Shown here piece by piece: positions 1 to 10,752 of a stretch of 64,000 nucleotides of DNA (position 1 is its first letter; each line of letters begins with the position of its first letter). Position numbers and translations under genes: made by a program. The DNA comes from Pharus latifolius (Eukaryota > Streptophyta > Magnoliopsida > Poales > Poaceae): NCBI GenBank assembly GCA_019359835.1, contig CM033320.1, forward strand, positions 5,761,691-5,825,690, written 5' to 3'. The notes under the pieces were generated by a model, which saw only the letters and a list, made by a program, of their open reading frames with translations, was not told the DNA's origin and did not search any database.

Positions 1-1
1 C

Positions 2-193
2 CCGGCGTGCGCCGTCATAGCCGCCGACGTCGGGCCGGACGACCCCGTAGCCGCCGCCGTCCCGCACTGGCGCAGATTTTCCTGCGACGAGGACGTCTGG
101 TGCATCAAGAAGCTCGCCACCGCCTCGCCCGAAGACGACTGGACGACGGCGCCACCGGGCGGCCTGCTGTTCGTAGACCCGCGTGAGTTCTGA
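2..193 (+). CDS. 3' end of an unrecognised GC-rich gene
   Basis: An open frame enters from the left edge and stops at TGA 191-193, giving 63 residues ending in LLFVDPREF. It has the G+C-rich, alanine- and aspartate-rich composition of grass coding exons, and the sequence turns AT-rich straight after the stop. Only the C-terminus is present, with no recognisable domain; the one notable segment is DEDVWCIKKLA. I do not recognise the family. The open frame across the whole partial exon and the sharp composition change support it being real. Confidence 0.5.
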   Translation, partial: PACAVIAADVGPDDPVAAAVPHWRRFSCDEDVWCIKKLATASPEDDWTTAPPGGLLFVDPREF

Positions 194-2955
194 CGCGGCA
201 ATCCATGCATGCAACTGTGCAAGAACCGGCAGAGGCGTATTATTCTGCCCAGTTTTGACGGCGATGTAACGTACATACATACATCGAATGCTTGCAAGTG
301 CATGCAGATATAACCTGCACTGCATCTGCAGCTTTGCCGTATCATTGAAGCAAGTTAAGTAGCCACCCCTGATATAGTTTATTAGACTTAATTAGCGTCA
401 GTTGCTGAACAGCAATGGATGAGCAGCTTAAGTTGACATGAACCTGCAAAATCAAAAGGACAAGATTGAAACCGGAAACCGCGACAAACCAATTGAATTC
501 GACAAAGATATCCATAGCTTAAACAGTATGAAAAACAAACCAAACAGACTACTGATTGCTAGAATTTACAGGTGATCAAATCTTTTCAGATCAAATTACT
601 ATACATCAAAAACAAGAAGCTTCCATAGAGAAGTTTTGATGGGTCCAGTTCAGTTCAATGTGGTCCATAAAAGAAACATCTACATCAAGATCATATCACC
701 GCTGCGCGCCCCCCCACCCACACCCCCCCCCCCCACCCCCCCCCCCCCCCCCCCCCCCCACCCCACCCCACACACACACACACACACACAAAAATGACAT
801 GTTAGGGAATTCAACAGCAGTACATCATGGACCTCACAAGGCCCTACTTGCCCACTTCAAGAAGAGGAACACATGAGTTCCATTCATGAGGCCAAGTATA
901 TATCCTTCTGCTTCTCCAAATCCTGGGAAAGAAGTTGTAGTTGGAACAAAAGGAGTTTAATTTAACATGCATCAAAAAGAGAATAAAAATCAGAATACCC
1001 TACAAGAAAATTGCAAGCAAAAACTGATAATGTTATGGTGGTCAGGAATGTGATTCTCAAATAAAATTAAAATGCGATGATTCAAGGGCAAAAGAAACTA
1101 CATATCGCTTGGATAATCACTTTTTAAAAAGATCAAATTAGTACCTCTATTTTATGAATCAGGTCAAAGAAATCTTTTTGATTAAAACCCCAATTTAAAA
1201 ATGTGACAAAGAATGTATATATGTTAGCTAGAAGGAAATATAAGATGCCATATCAATTAACTTTTTTGAATCAAATAAATTGTTCAAGATTGGAGTTGCA
1301 AAAACTTATCTTGAACCTTTTTGACAAAACTTGGTGGTGATATGGGAGTTTATATGGTTTAGATGTGTCTGTTACAAGGTCTTAGTTTATCACATTAATA
1401 TAGATACATGTCACGTCATATTTTTAAATTAAATTTTTAATTAAAAGGATTAATTTGACCTGGTTCATAAAGTAGTGAGATTAATTTAATTCTTTTGAAA
1501 ATAGAGCAACCAACATGAATTTTCAAGGAAAATAGAGGGATGAAAAGTGCTATTTATCCTCCATTTTCAATTAAAACATCCTACCAATCAGAAGAAAATG
1601 AAAAATATTCTATTTGTCATCAGAAAAGTGCAATTGTTTTTGTCAAATATCTAGCTTTGTATTTTGCTTGGTCTAAAGAACTTCCATGGATAGGAGGCTA
1701 CAAATTAAAGACATGAAGCATATGTATTCTTGACTATATTACGCAGATTGAGAATAAACCTATGACTAGCTCCTGACACCATACACATAAATCTAATAAA
1801 ACTTGCAATTTGGACAAGAATATGCAAAATATCAGTCCAATCTCATTGCAGTGAGCCACTTGAGCAAAGCAGAATAGATCTTATTAAAAAGGAACAAAAA
1901 GGGAGATGTGACAGAAATCACCTTTGAGTCACCTTGCAGGTGCACGAAGAATGTACTCAAATGAAGAAGACGACTAATAAAAAAGCAGAACATATGCTAG
2001 AAGAAACAAGAGAAGGCAACATAAAAAGGAATATTAGTTAGTGCATGGTAATGTATAATTAGAGACTTCCCATTTTTATTGCGGTGAAATTGGAGTCATG
2101 CATCTCCATTTTAAAAGAGAAGTTAGAACTCAAAACTTAGAGCTCAGAAAGTATTTGGATTAGAACTCCAGTTTCTCTCTTCAACAAGGAAATGCATTAG
2201 ATCATACTCTCAAATAAAAAAGATAGCAGTGTGGTGGACATCTGTATTTTTTGCAAAGTGCATGATAGATTCAAGAGAATAAAGAAGAGCACAGATCTTT
2301 ATTTGCATATACTTTAAAAATTGTTTGTTCAGCCTGAATTGGCTTGAACTCACTATCCAAACAGTACGTTCATTCAATGCAAAGTTTAGTCTAAGAAAAA
2401 CTTTGAAAAGTTGTACTTTTCTTTTTGTGCATTGCACACTACAAGTGGAGCTAAAATGATTAACAATCTTATCGATCAGAATGGAATTATACGACAGTTG
2501 CAATGAATAGGCCACCTCACTATCTGCATGATGTCATTGGACTCCTTTTTTTAGAACTCTTCATGAAACAAATCATTCTTCCATCTAATAATTTTATCTT
2601 CTTTCTTTCTCCGATTATCACAAGAAGAAAATGCAAGACTTTAATTATTATAAAAAGGGAGCACAAACGGCAAATAGCGACATTAAGATCTCACCTATCA
2701 CTTGAGAAGAACACTATTACATCTTCTCATCTCAGCATACAACAACAAAATTTCCTGATTGAACCATGGGCTGTAAACTCTTATCAATATTGAATGAAGC
2801 GAAGAGCTTGTCAGAATTAAAAAAGCAAATAAAAAAACTCCATAGTTCGAGAGTGTCCTAACTTAAAAAACACTTCTGTCCATCTTCAGATCAATATTTC
2901 CAAATCAGGAAGGTCCTAACCAAGGACGCTTCTCAAATGTCACTATGAACTTGCC
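194..2955. other. Intergenic, AT-rich
   Basis: I see no convincing gene here. The stretch holds a C-rich simple repeat (709-790, listed separately) and AT-rich sequence; short ORFs are isolated and without domains. Part of it is presumably the 3' UTR of the gene ending at 193. Confidence 0.6.
709..790. repeat. Poly-C / CA compound simple repeat
   Basis: A run of C broken only by single A residues, passing into CCCCA units and then (CA)n. Such a tract is prone to length error in sequencing. A 72-residue proline-rich ORF across it is an artefact of the repeat. Confidence 0.9.
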
Positions 2956-2997
2956 GTGTGTGAGTTAAGAAAGGTAAGACAAATAAGAGACATCACA

Positions 2998-3143
2998 ATG
3001 GGCCATGTCCTTACTGTCCGGCCCAAGGCCCAACTCTATTTGTCACTTTATAGAAAGCCCAGAAACCCACGCGCGCGCGCCAAAATAACTAGCATTTCCA
3101 TCCACTTCGCGTTGCCTTCTCCTCACCACCGCAACTGCTCGCC
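2998..3143 (+). promoter_or_regulatory. GGCCCA-rich putative proximal promoter
   Basis: GGCCCAAGGCCCA (tandem site-II-like GGCCCA elements, from about 3020) with GGGCCA just upstream and AAGCCCA downstream precede the ATG at 3144. Clustered GGCCCA/TGGGCC elements are typical of plant housekeeping promoters. That it drives the small ORF is inferred from position. Confidence 0.4.
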
Positions 3144-3416
3144 ATGTCCACCCCTCTCCGCCTCCTTCCAAGGTACGTCGGCGCATGGCGGAGGCGATGG
3201 CGGGGGCGATCGGATGGCACGCCGGCTGTGGCGGAGTTCCGGGAGCTGGCCACGGCGGGGGGCATGAAAAGAGGCTGGACTTGCATAGAGGAAGAAGAAT
3301 ACTACTACAGTGGATGCATTGTGAATTTGAATGAAGAAATGCTTATGTTGACAAGATGTTTTGCTGAGAGATACCCATTTTGTTCACTTGATATACTCTG
3401 GGATGTATACAGATGA
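3144..3416 (+). CDS. Small hypothetical protein, 90 aa
   Basis: The ORF begins with MSTPLRLLPRYVGAWRRR, an Arg-rich, acid-poor N-terminus resembling a mitochondrial presequence, and continues into an acidic middle (CIEEEEYYYSG) and a C-terminus ending SLDILWDVYR. A GGCCCA-rich upstream region precedes it, and AATAAAG near 3546 could serve as a polyadenylation signal. I do not recognise the family. A possible splice donor (AAG|GTACGT near 3172) lies inside the ORF, so the true gene may be spliced and the reading frame different. Composition shifts from GC-rich 5' to AT-rich 3', as in many grass genes. Confidence 0.4.
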   Translation: MSTPLRLLPRYVGAWRRRWRGRSDGTPAVAEFRELATAGGMKRGWTCIEEEEYYYSGCIVNLNEEMLMLTRCFAERYPFCSLDILWDVYR

Positions 3417-3745
3417 GATTACAGAGTCTTGCTTTTGGGATCCCTTTGTTGTTACTAGTACTTAGTACAAGTTTGTATATTAATAATTCAGTCTGTGCAT
3501 GCTTAATCCAGGCATGAAAAAAGCAACTGATTTGTATGCCTTGTCAATAAAGATGAACTCTGCATTTATCTCAGCTGCATGTGTCGGAATGGAGTGAATG
3601 CATTGCCCCTAAACATATTCCAAGTAATTAATAGTTAGAGTAATGGCTAAAGGATACTTTCGGAAAATGTAGAATAATATATTTTTAATATAATTTTTGC
3701 TTCTAAATTAATAGGTATAAAAAAAACGGAGCTACGGTGGTAGTA

Positions 3746-3757
3746 CAATATAAATCT
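3746..3757 (+). promoter_or_regulatory. Putative TATA box of the glycosylase gene
   Basis: ATATAAAT about 400 bp upstream of the glycosylase ATG. It is followed about 30 bp later by a CT-rich stretch (about 3785-3840) typical of plant transcript starts. Assignment by position only. Confidence 0.35.
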
Positions 3758-3877
3758 ATTTGAATTAGGAAATATAGAAGGAAACAACACTCTACTCCTC
3801 TTCTACATCACCCCTCTCGCCTTCGGCTTCTCTTCTCTAGGGTTACCCGCTTCGATCTGTGACCGACACCCTCCTCC

Positions 3878-3934
3878 ATGGCGCGGTGCGTACTGGTGGT
3901 TCTCCTCCAGGCCCCAGCTGCCGCAGGTGGCTGA
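3878..3934 (+). other. Possible uORF in the glycosylase 5' leader
   Basis: An upstream ATG in good context (CTCCATGG) opens an 18-residue frame (MARCVLVVLLQAPAAAGG) that stops before the main ATG at 4159. It could reduce translation of the main ORF if the leader is unspliced. Confidence 0.3.
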
Positions 3935-4158
3935 GTTTTTTTGGAATAGCCCGCTTCTTGCGCTGATTCGTACAATGTGGTTCGGGACTCGCTCCAATCT
4001 CTTCGGATTTGGGGTTTCTTGGGAAAGTTTGAATCTTGAGGCCCTTCGGCTCGGTTCTTGCCGCTTTGGCTGGAGTTGGTCTTCTCAGTTCTTGAGGTTG
4101 AGGAGCTCGTTTGAACTTTTTGAGCTGAAAGATTGGTTCCTCCGAGTGTTCGACGGAA

Positions 4159-6908
4159 ATGGCTTCAATGTCGGGGGCACCGACTGTGCGGTCGCTAAAC
4201 ATTTCAGAGCCTGAGCTGGAGGCGATGCCGGTGCTGGTGCCTGGCGGCAACAAGGGCAAGTTGGGCCCGGCAAATGCTCGGAAACCCGCCCCGAAGCCGG
4301 TGCGGAAGCTGGCAGCAACAGAGAGGTCCGCTGCTTCCATTGCCGAGGTGAAGGAGATGCAGAAGAATGCAGAAGGTGGTGGCGCTGTCAAGGAGTCGTC
4401 CCCTGCGCCGTGGTCAAGAAAGCTCGACTTGCTGCAGCGCCTCAACTTGTGGCCCAACACGTCTTGCTCCTCGGACATTGCTGCGGAGTCGTTTCGCAGC
4501 TGGGCTTCCACTGGGAGGACTGGAACGGCCGTGGAGTTGGGGAACCGGACTAGGCCAGGTGTGCTGAAGCGGGAGAAGATTGTGCCTACGGTGGTGGAGA
4601 AGGGTGTCTCGGATGGGAAGGGTGTTGCCGCGGAGTCAAGGGAGGTTGTCGAAGGGAGGAGGAGATGTGCATGGGTGACTCCAACCACAGGTGAGCTTCT
4701 TGTGTCTATGGATTTGTTTGGCTTTTTCAATTTTCATAGGTTTCATAACTGGAGTACATTTAACTAGTTTCAAATATATCAGCTTATAGTTGTTGCATTA
4801 GTGTTGTTGTTTTGATTAATTAAGTAGCCAACAAAGTTTGTTAATTATCGTCAACTTTGCTACTCTCTTGAGAAAGAATAGAAGATAGGCTCTCCTTCAG
4901 AACTAATGCGGTTGTGTAATTCTTTCATTTGTTTGATTACAATTATTGTGATCATCGCTTCTGCTAATAGTTTGCATTAGCATCTGATTACCTAAGCATT
5001 GTTTCTTCCAAACCCGCTGCATATAGTTCGCACTATGGGCTCTAGTTTTGACTTGTTTGAGTGGACATTCCAACAGAAATAATAGTGTCTTAACAGCTAT
5101 AACTTAGCCTACATTTCTATGGTCCTGTAACGTGTTACATTATGTTCATTGGAATTTTTTTGTACGGATAACCTAAAGTTAAAAAATAAATTTAAAAATA
5201 ATGTGTAATAAAAAAAAATTACAAAAATGATCTAAATCGCCATCTCAGACGGCGACTTATGGCATTTGGCCTTCAGTCGCCATCCTAGTTGGCGACTGAA
5301 GGCCACATCATCAGTCACCACCTTCAGTCGCCAACCAGGATGGCGACTGAAGGTCCTGGTTCAAAAAAATGTGTTTTTTTTTAAAAATAGCATTCATAAT
5401 TCTCTTCTTCTTCTGCCATAAGATCTGGTTTTTTTTTTTTTTTGCGTTTCCAACTTCAATCGCCACGGCTCCCGCTATATAGTCCCCATCAGTCGCCATC
5501 CCAGATGGCGACTGATGGGAAACCCTCAGTCGCCATCCCGTATGGCGACTGATGGGCCCTCCGTTTGCCTTTTTCGGTAAGTCGCCTTGCGGGATGACGA
5601 CTGAATTCATTTTTGCAATTGTTTTTTATTACACGTTATTTTTAAATTTGTTTTTTAACTCTGGGTTATCCGTACAAAAAATTCTGTTCATTGATACTCG
5701 AACTCACTTTAGTTATTTAATCAATAACTGAACTGTAAAAATTGATGTTAGAGCGAAGGTCCTCCCTGATCTCCACAAAGAAAAAGGATACCTTCAGGTG
5801 CAAGCATGCCTTTGTTTAACATCATCACATGCAATTTTTGCAGGCCTGGTTATGTTTAACTTTGCTTTCCCTTCTTGATGAAGTTTCTCTTACTTTGTGT
5901 AACAAATAAAACTGCGTGAGCTGGTTTCAGTGTTCATCTTTTATATCTCTAAACAGATCCTTGCTATGCGGCTTTTCATGACAGCGAATGGGGAGTTCCA
6001 GTTCATGATGACAAGTATGCAAATGCAACTCCTATGTTCTTCCTGCCTATGTTATTTATATTATGAATGGAATAAGTTGAGTTGAAGAATGCTTAATTAT
6101 GATCAATTCACAGGAGACTGTTTGAGCTACTTGTACTATCTGGTGCATTGGCTGAACTTACATGGCCTGAGATTCTCAAGAAAAGGCACATTCTCAGGTA
6201 CCTGTACTCTAATTGTTGGAAAGAAATAAGGAAAGATGTATGCGTGGAATGTTCATTTTCTGACGTTCCTAACAAATTATCCAGGGAAATTTTCATGGAC
6301 TTTGACCCTGTCACTGTCTCAAAGATGAATGAGAAGAAGCTTGTGGCACCAGGCAGCATTGCCAGCTCTTTCTTGGCAGAGCAAAAGCTCCGAGTAATCA
6401 TCAAAAATGCTCGCCAGCTACTCAAAGTTAGTAAATTTTGCTTGATTGTCTTGTTTGGTACTACTGTTTGAAGGTCCGTTGCCTGAAGTTACAAGTTGGG
6501 TTGTGAATTGATTCAGATTGCAGATGAATATGGTTCCTTTGATCGATATTGTTGGGATTTTTTGAACCACAAGCCTATAGTAAGCAAATTCCGCTAAGGC
6601 AAATTCCTGTGAAGAGTCCCAAGGCAGATGTGATCAGCAAAGACTTGGTCCGAAGGGGGTTCGGTAGTGTGGGTCCCACGATCGTATATTCCTTCATGCA
6701 GGCAGCTGGGCTGACCAATGATCACCTTGTCAGTTGCTTCCGGTTCGAAGAATGCAATGCTGCTGCAACTATTTGCACCGGTGAACCTGACAAGGTAAGG
6801 GCAAAGGAGGGTCTAAAAATGGATGTGCTGACAGCAAAATTTTCCAATGAGGTTATCATTGCCAATGCAGAGCTGTCAAGGGCGTTTGATAGATTTATCG
6901 TTTCATAG
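4159..6908 (+). pseudogene. DNA-3-methyladenine glycosylase I (Tag-like), frameshifted
   Basis: Base-excision repair glycosylase of the plant Tag family, which removes 3-methyladenine. Five exons read as 4159-4690, 5957-6014, 6114-6197, 6285-6426 and 6517-6908; all four introns are GT-AG and phases match. An N-terminal plant-specific tail (about 165 residues) leads into RRCAWVTPTT-DPCYAAFHDSEWG (Cys about 170, His about 185) and later NDHLVSCFR. These supply the Cys, His, His, Cys zinc-snap ligands known from E. coli Tag. In exon 5, FLNHKPIVSKFR meets TAA at 6595-6597. The family expects Tyr-Pro after FR and then RQIPVKSPKADVI, which resumes in another frame, consistent with a 4-nt loss. The break removes the second zinc pair from the product (298 aa). 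Everything else looks intact, so this is a recent null allele or a sequence error. The first Met was chosen; Met4 is an alternative start. Confidence 0.85.
5152..5684. mobile_element. MULE-type MITE in glycosylase intron 1
   Basis: A 533-bp element bounded by a perfect 9-bp direct repeat TGTTCATTG (5143-5151 and 5685-5693). Its ends begin GAATTTTTT(T)GTACGGATAACC in inverted orientation, and the terminal inverted repeats extend for about 60 bp. A 9-bp target duplication with long inverted repeats is diagnostic of Mutator-like elements. It has no coding capacity. The interior is a series of imperfect palindromes around CAGTCGCCATC / GATGGCGACTG, for example near 5266-5355 and 5490-5555. It lies wholly within intron 1 in a transcribed region. 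Confidence 0.88.
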
Positions 6909-8895
6909 AACCATGACGAAAAGTGATAAGACTACTGTCGTTACTTGTACTATTCATGTAGTTTGTGTGCTAGCTTATCCTTGGGAGAGTGTAGGAATCA
7001 CAATGCTCTGTGTACAAAAATTATTTGTGCTAGTAACAGTAATGTAAGTTGATCTGTACATTGCCACTGAAAGGAAGGATGGTTCTCTTTTTACTAATGC
7101 AGAGATTGTGACAACCTTCAGTGCATTGTCCCATTCTTCTCTTGGTCATTGTTTTTGTAAATATGTGGTTATGCATTAGAGTTTTTCAGAGGTGATTATG
7201 CAGAGTTGCAGTCTGCCTCCACAGGCCACAGAAGTCACAAGTAGTTTACATCATGTCAAGAGATATGTATTTTGAATAAGGATCAAGAACACTTCTGCAA
7301 AAGAGTCAGAGGTACCAAGCTGAGATTCTGGACATATTTCAGACACTTACATTGTATAATGAGTAGCCTCTTCTGCAAATTGTCTATTTGCCTTTACAAA
7401 TATTATTTGTTTGCTTCGTGTGACATTCTCATGCGATTGTTAATCAGACATGTTGGGACATGTTCAGGCTTTCTAGGTTCCCCCTGGTGATTGTGTTGAG
7501 TTTGAATAACATTTTCAGTTTTGCAGGATAATTATCACTTTCTCATGCTAAGATAAAGTGAGATCCTTGAAACTAAGTACTAACCCAAGAAGTAAATGGT
7601 ACCTAAGAAAGATTAGCACATACAGGTCCACAACCACAAATTATGCGTCATGCAGGCATTGCAATGCAGGGACCATCTCCATCAAATTGGACAACAGGTT
7701 GGAAGCAAAATCATTGCAATAGAAGAGATCATGACTGAAAAAATCAGACAATCAGAAATGCAGCCTCAGAAAGTATGATTTGGGGAAGAGCCATCTCATC
7801 AGCAAAAAACAGTTTATTACCTCTATATAAATATACAGAAATTGACATATACAATCTTTTTTTTATTAACATACTTTTTTAGGTATAAAAAAAGGTTAAA
7901 ATAGAATACAATTCTTACTGCAAAGCAACTTCTGTCACAAAGGAGTTATTTGAGTGCTTAATTACTTGTCTACAAGCACAATAGTTTCCATTATAATCAC
8001 ACTCTAATTCATCATATGTTAACCATGGCAGACTCCGAGTGGAAATGATATAAAAATACGGTTTTGGGGCATTTCAATGAGAAAAGAATCATGTTTTCTG
8101 GTAACTATACCAAAGTGAAACAGATATATATTATCAGATATAAAAACACAATACACAGATACACTGTGGAAACTAGGAACTAACAGTAAAAAAAACTAGA
8201 ATGTTTCACTCTTCAACAGTGGTCTGATAATGCCACTAGTCCTGCCCTGCCTGCAGTCAAAAGCCCTCAGCAACAGAAACTTGAGAGTTACATCCATTTT
8301 CAACTAATTTAGACGTATCTTTCAATGTTGCTTAATTTTCTAGGAATGCCCAGGAGTTGGTGAATTAAGCTAAAGTGTGAATGTTTTCCTAAGAAGACAC
8401 TTCTGAACTTGAACCTGAAAGAGTCTACAGACTACAGCTATTCAACGCTGTCGCAACAATCCTGAAAGATACTTTTCACTGCATCAGGAAGAAAGACCAA
8501 TGCAAGCAAAGCTGCAAAGGTATGGTCACCATACCAACCCAGCTAAGAACATATGAGAAAGTGACCTAAATTCAACATTAAATCTAACAATCTCACTGAC
8601 ACCAAAATCCTCCTTCCAATCAAAGATTGCGGCAATGAACTAAGATACAATACAAATTTTTGAAATAGTTTGACTGAACCAAGGAGCAAATGTACTGTCA
8701 AGTACTGTGAACACATAATGCAACAAGAACCCAACTGAAATTACCAGAATAAATATTCAGTAGATTAAAACCACCGTGTCCACTGTACTACAGTATTTTT
8801 CAATGGCTCAGTCAACAAGGCCTCTTTACTTACTTTCATACATATGCTTAAGCTCACAGCATGCACCATATTTGCTGCTGAAATAATTTGGTAAA
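6909..8895. other. Convergent 3' flanks
   Basis: AT-rich sequence between the stop of the glycosylase gene (+) and the stop of chorismate mutase (-). It should hold both 3' UTRs. I see no additional gene; scattered short ORFs have no domains. Confidence 0.55.
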
Positions 8896-10752
8896 TCAAT
8901 CAAGACGGCGGAGAAGATACTCAACTTCAACATCCTTAGTCAAAGGCATTACCCACAGATCATACAGCTTAGAAACCACTTTAGGGTCAACTTTGCATTC
9001 ACTGTCACTGGCATCACCTTCTTGCTTGCCGTTGTTGTCCTCTAAGGTGACGTTCTGTCCAAATATCTTGGCCTTCTTCTCTACCCTTTTCTTGACCTTT
9101 TCTTCAACAGCCTTGAACGTCAGCAAATTCATCAAAGCATTTCTATCCTGCGCTGCCAGGAAAGATAAGAGCAAACTAAGGGAACAATTCTGGATGTGGC
9201 TGGCAGTTCCCTAGCAGGAAATACTCTGTGGTACCAATGCATGCCAGAGCCTAATATCTAAGTACTCCAAAACAGAAGATAGAAGAGGTAAAATCATCAG
9301 ACTTGGACTGAAGTGCTGGCATGCAATACTGTCCACATGAGGAAATATAACAAATTGCATGCAAAGTGAGTCAGTAGAGGAAAAATGTTGAGCTTCTCTA
9401 TAGTGACTAGTTAGTACATCATATGTAGCTAATTTCATAATTCTTGTTCAAACTTCACATATCCAGGAGGGGTAATCTAAAATAGACAGCGTAAACACCA
9501 AACAACTTTAAAATGCTACACTAGTTTGAATGAAGTAGCCAACATGGTAAGATGCTGAAGGTAATTTGTGGAAGCGGAGTATGAGAAATGCTTAATAAAC
9601 TAACCTTAGAATGTATCAGTGGACTATAATCTTGACGAGCATCTTTGAACTTCACTTCAGCTACATATTTACCATAGTGGATTCTTCTTGAGAGAGCCTA
9701 CAAGAACAAGATCGTCATATTTATTGATGCACACTGGTTTCAAATTAATTAGACAATAGCATGCAATCATTTGGTGCAAGTTTATTTTTGACATGTTGAA
9801 CTGACCAAAAGGACAAAACTAGTACGAACAATTAGAACATCAAAAGAAATGATGAAATATGACCTGTACCTGCAGACATGTAAAATCTAATGCTACTGTT
9901 GCTGCATAGTTACCATCATCATCACCTATGGTGAATAATGGGAGCAATTCATCGAAATACATCTTCCATATTGCATCATTCACACTGACCGATGAAGCAA
10001 AAGAGTGCAAGACCTAAGAATAGACCATTACAAGCTCAGCATCTCATCACTCATCAATTCTTGACACAGAAAGTAAGGCCAATGCTGGATATGCACCTTT
10101 GGGCAACTTTTGGTAGGAAAGAGAGGCGCTGGAAGATCTTGAGGGAAGAATGGAACATCTTCGGGCTTCTGATAGTATCCAGCCTGTAGCATCGGATACA
10201 TATCATTAGTATCTATATATGCTGTAAGCGCAGCAGTAATAATATTGCACAATTACCACAGCTATACTAATTCTAGCTTCTTCTCAAAGTTGAAGATACA
10301 ATACGGCTAACAATGCAATCTTTATCACCCAATCCTCCACCTGAACCATAAAAGTAGCTAATATTTAAACATATTTACTAGTAGTAGTCAACACCTGGAA
10401 CAATTCCAACAAACTGAATGGTCAGTCCCCAATATATGATTCGCGCAGGTTAATCCTTAGATCATACCAGATAAAAGAACAAAACAAACATCCAGACACA
10501 TCTGAACAACCATAATGGTATAAGCAACAGAGATCACAAAACGAAGGAATTTGCCTTGGCGTTTAGGGCCTCGGCTTCCCGGACGAAGAAATCAGCGAGG
10601 GAATGGCCGTCGCCGCCGCCGGCGGGCGAGTAGGCGGCGGCGTTGCGCGGGTGCTTGGCGCGCTCGATGAGCGCGAACACGATGGTGTCCTCCTCCCGGA
10701 TCAGCGCGTCGCGCACCGCATCCAGGCTGAGCTGCTCCTCCCCCGCATCCAT
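8896..10752 (-). CDS. CM2: Chorismate mutase, cytosolic (CM2 type, AroQ)
   Basis: Converts chorismate to prephenate, the branch point to phenylalanine and tyrosine. Five exons on -: 10555-10752, 10097-10183, 9870-10013, 9605-9697 and 8896-9147 give 257 residues with matching phase-0 junctions and a TGA stop at 8896-8898. Hallmarks in order: LSLDAVRDALIREEDTIVFA, LIERAKHPRNAAAY, FFVREAEALNAK, GYYQKPEDVPFFPQDLP, YAATVALDFTCLQ, RRIHYGKYVAEVKF, ALMNLLTFKAVEEKVKKRV, and the C-terminal LYDLWVMPLTKDVEVEYLLRRLD. This is the all-helical eukaryotic AroQ fold. The N-terminus MDAGEEQLSLD has no plastid transit peptide, which points to the cytosolic isoform that in plants is usually not feedback-regulated. 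Intron 1 appears to use a GC donor (AAG|GCAAAT); the others are GT-AG. No lesion seen. Confidence 0.93.

Noticed and set aside
658..876. 72-codon proline/histidine-rich frame
   Set aside because: Artefact of the poly-C/CA repeat.
3843..4730. 295-codon frame antisense to glycosylase exon 1
   Set aside because: Shadow of a GC-rich coding exon; the + strand frame has clear homology and splice sites.
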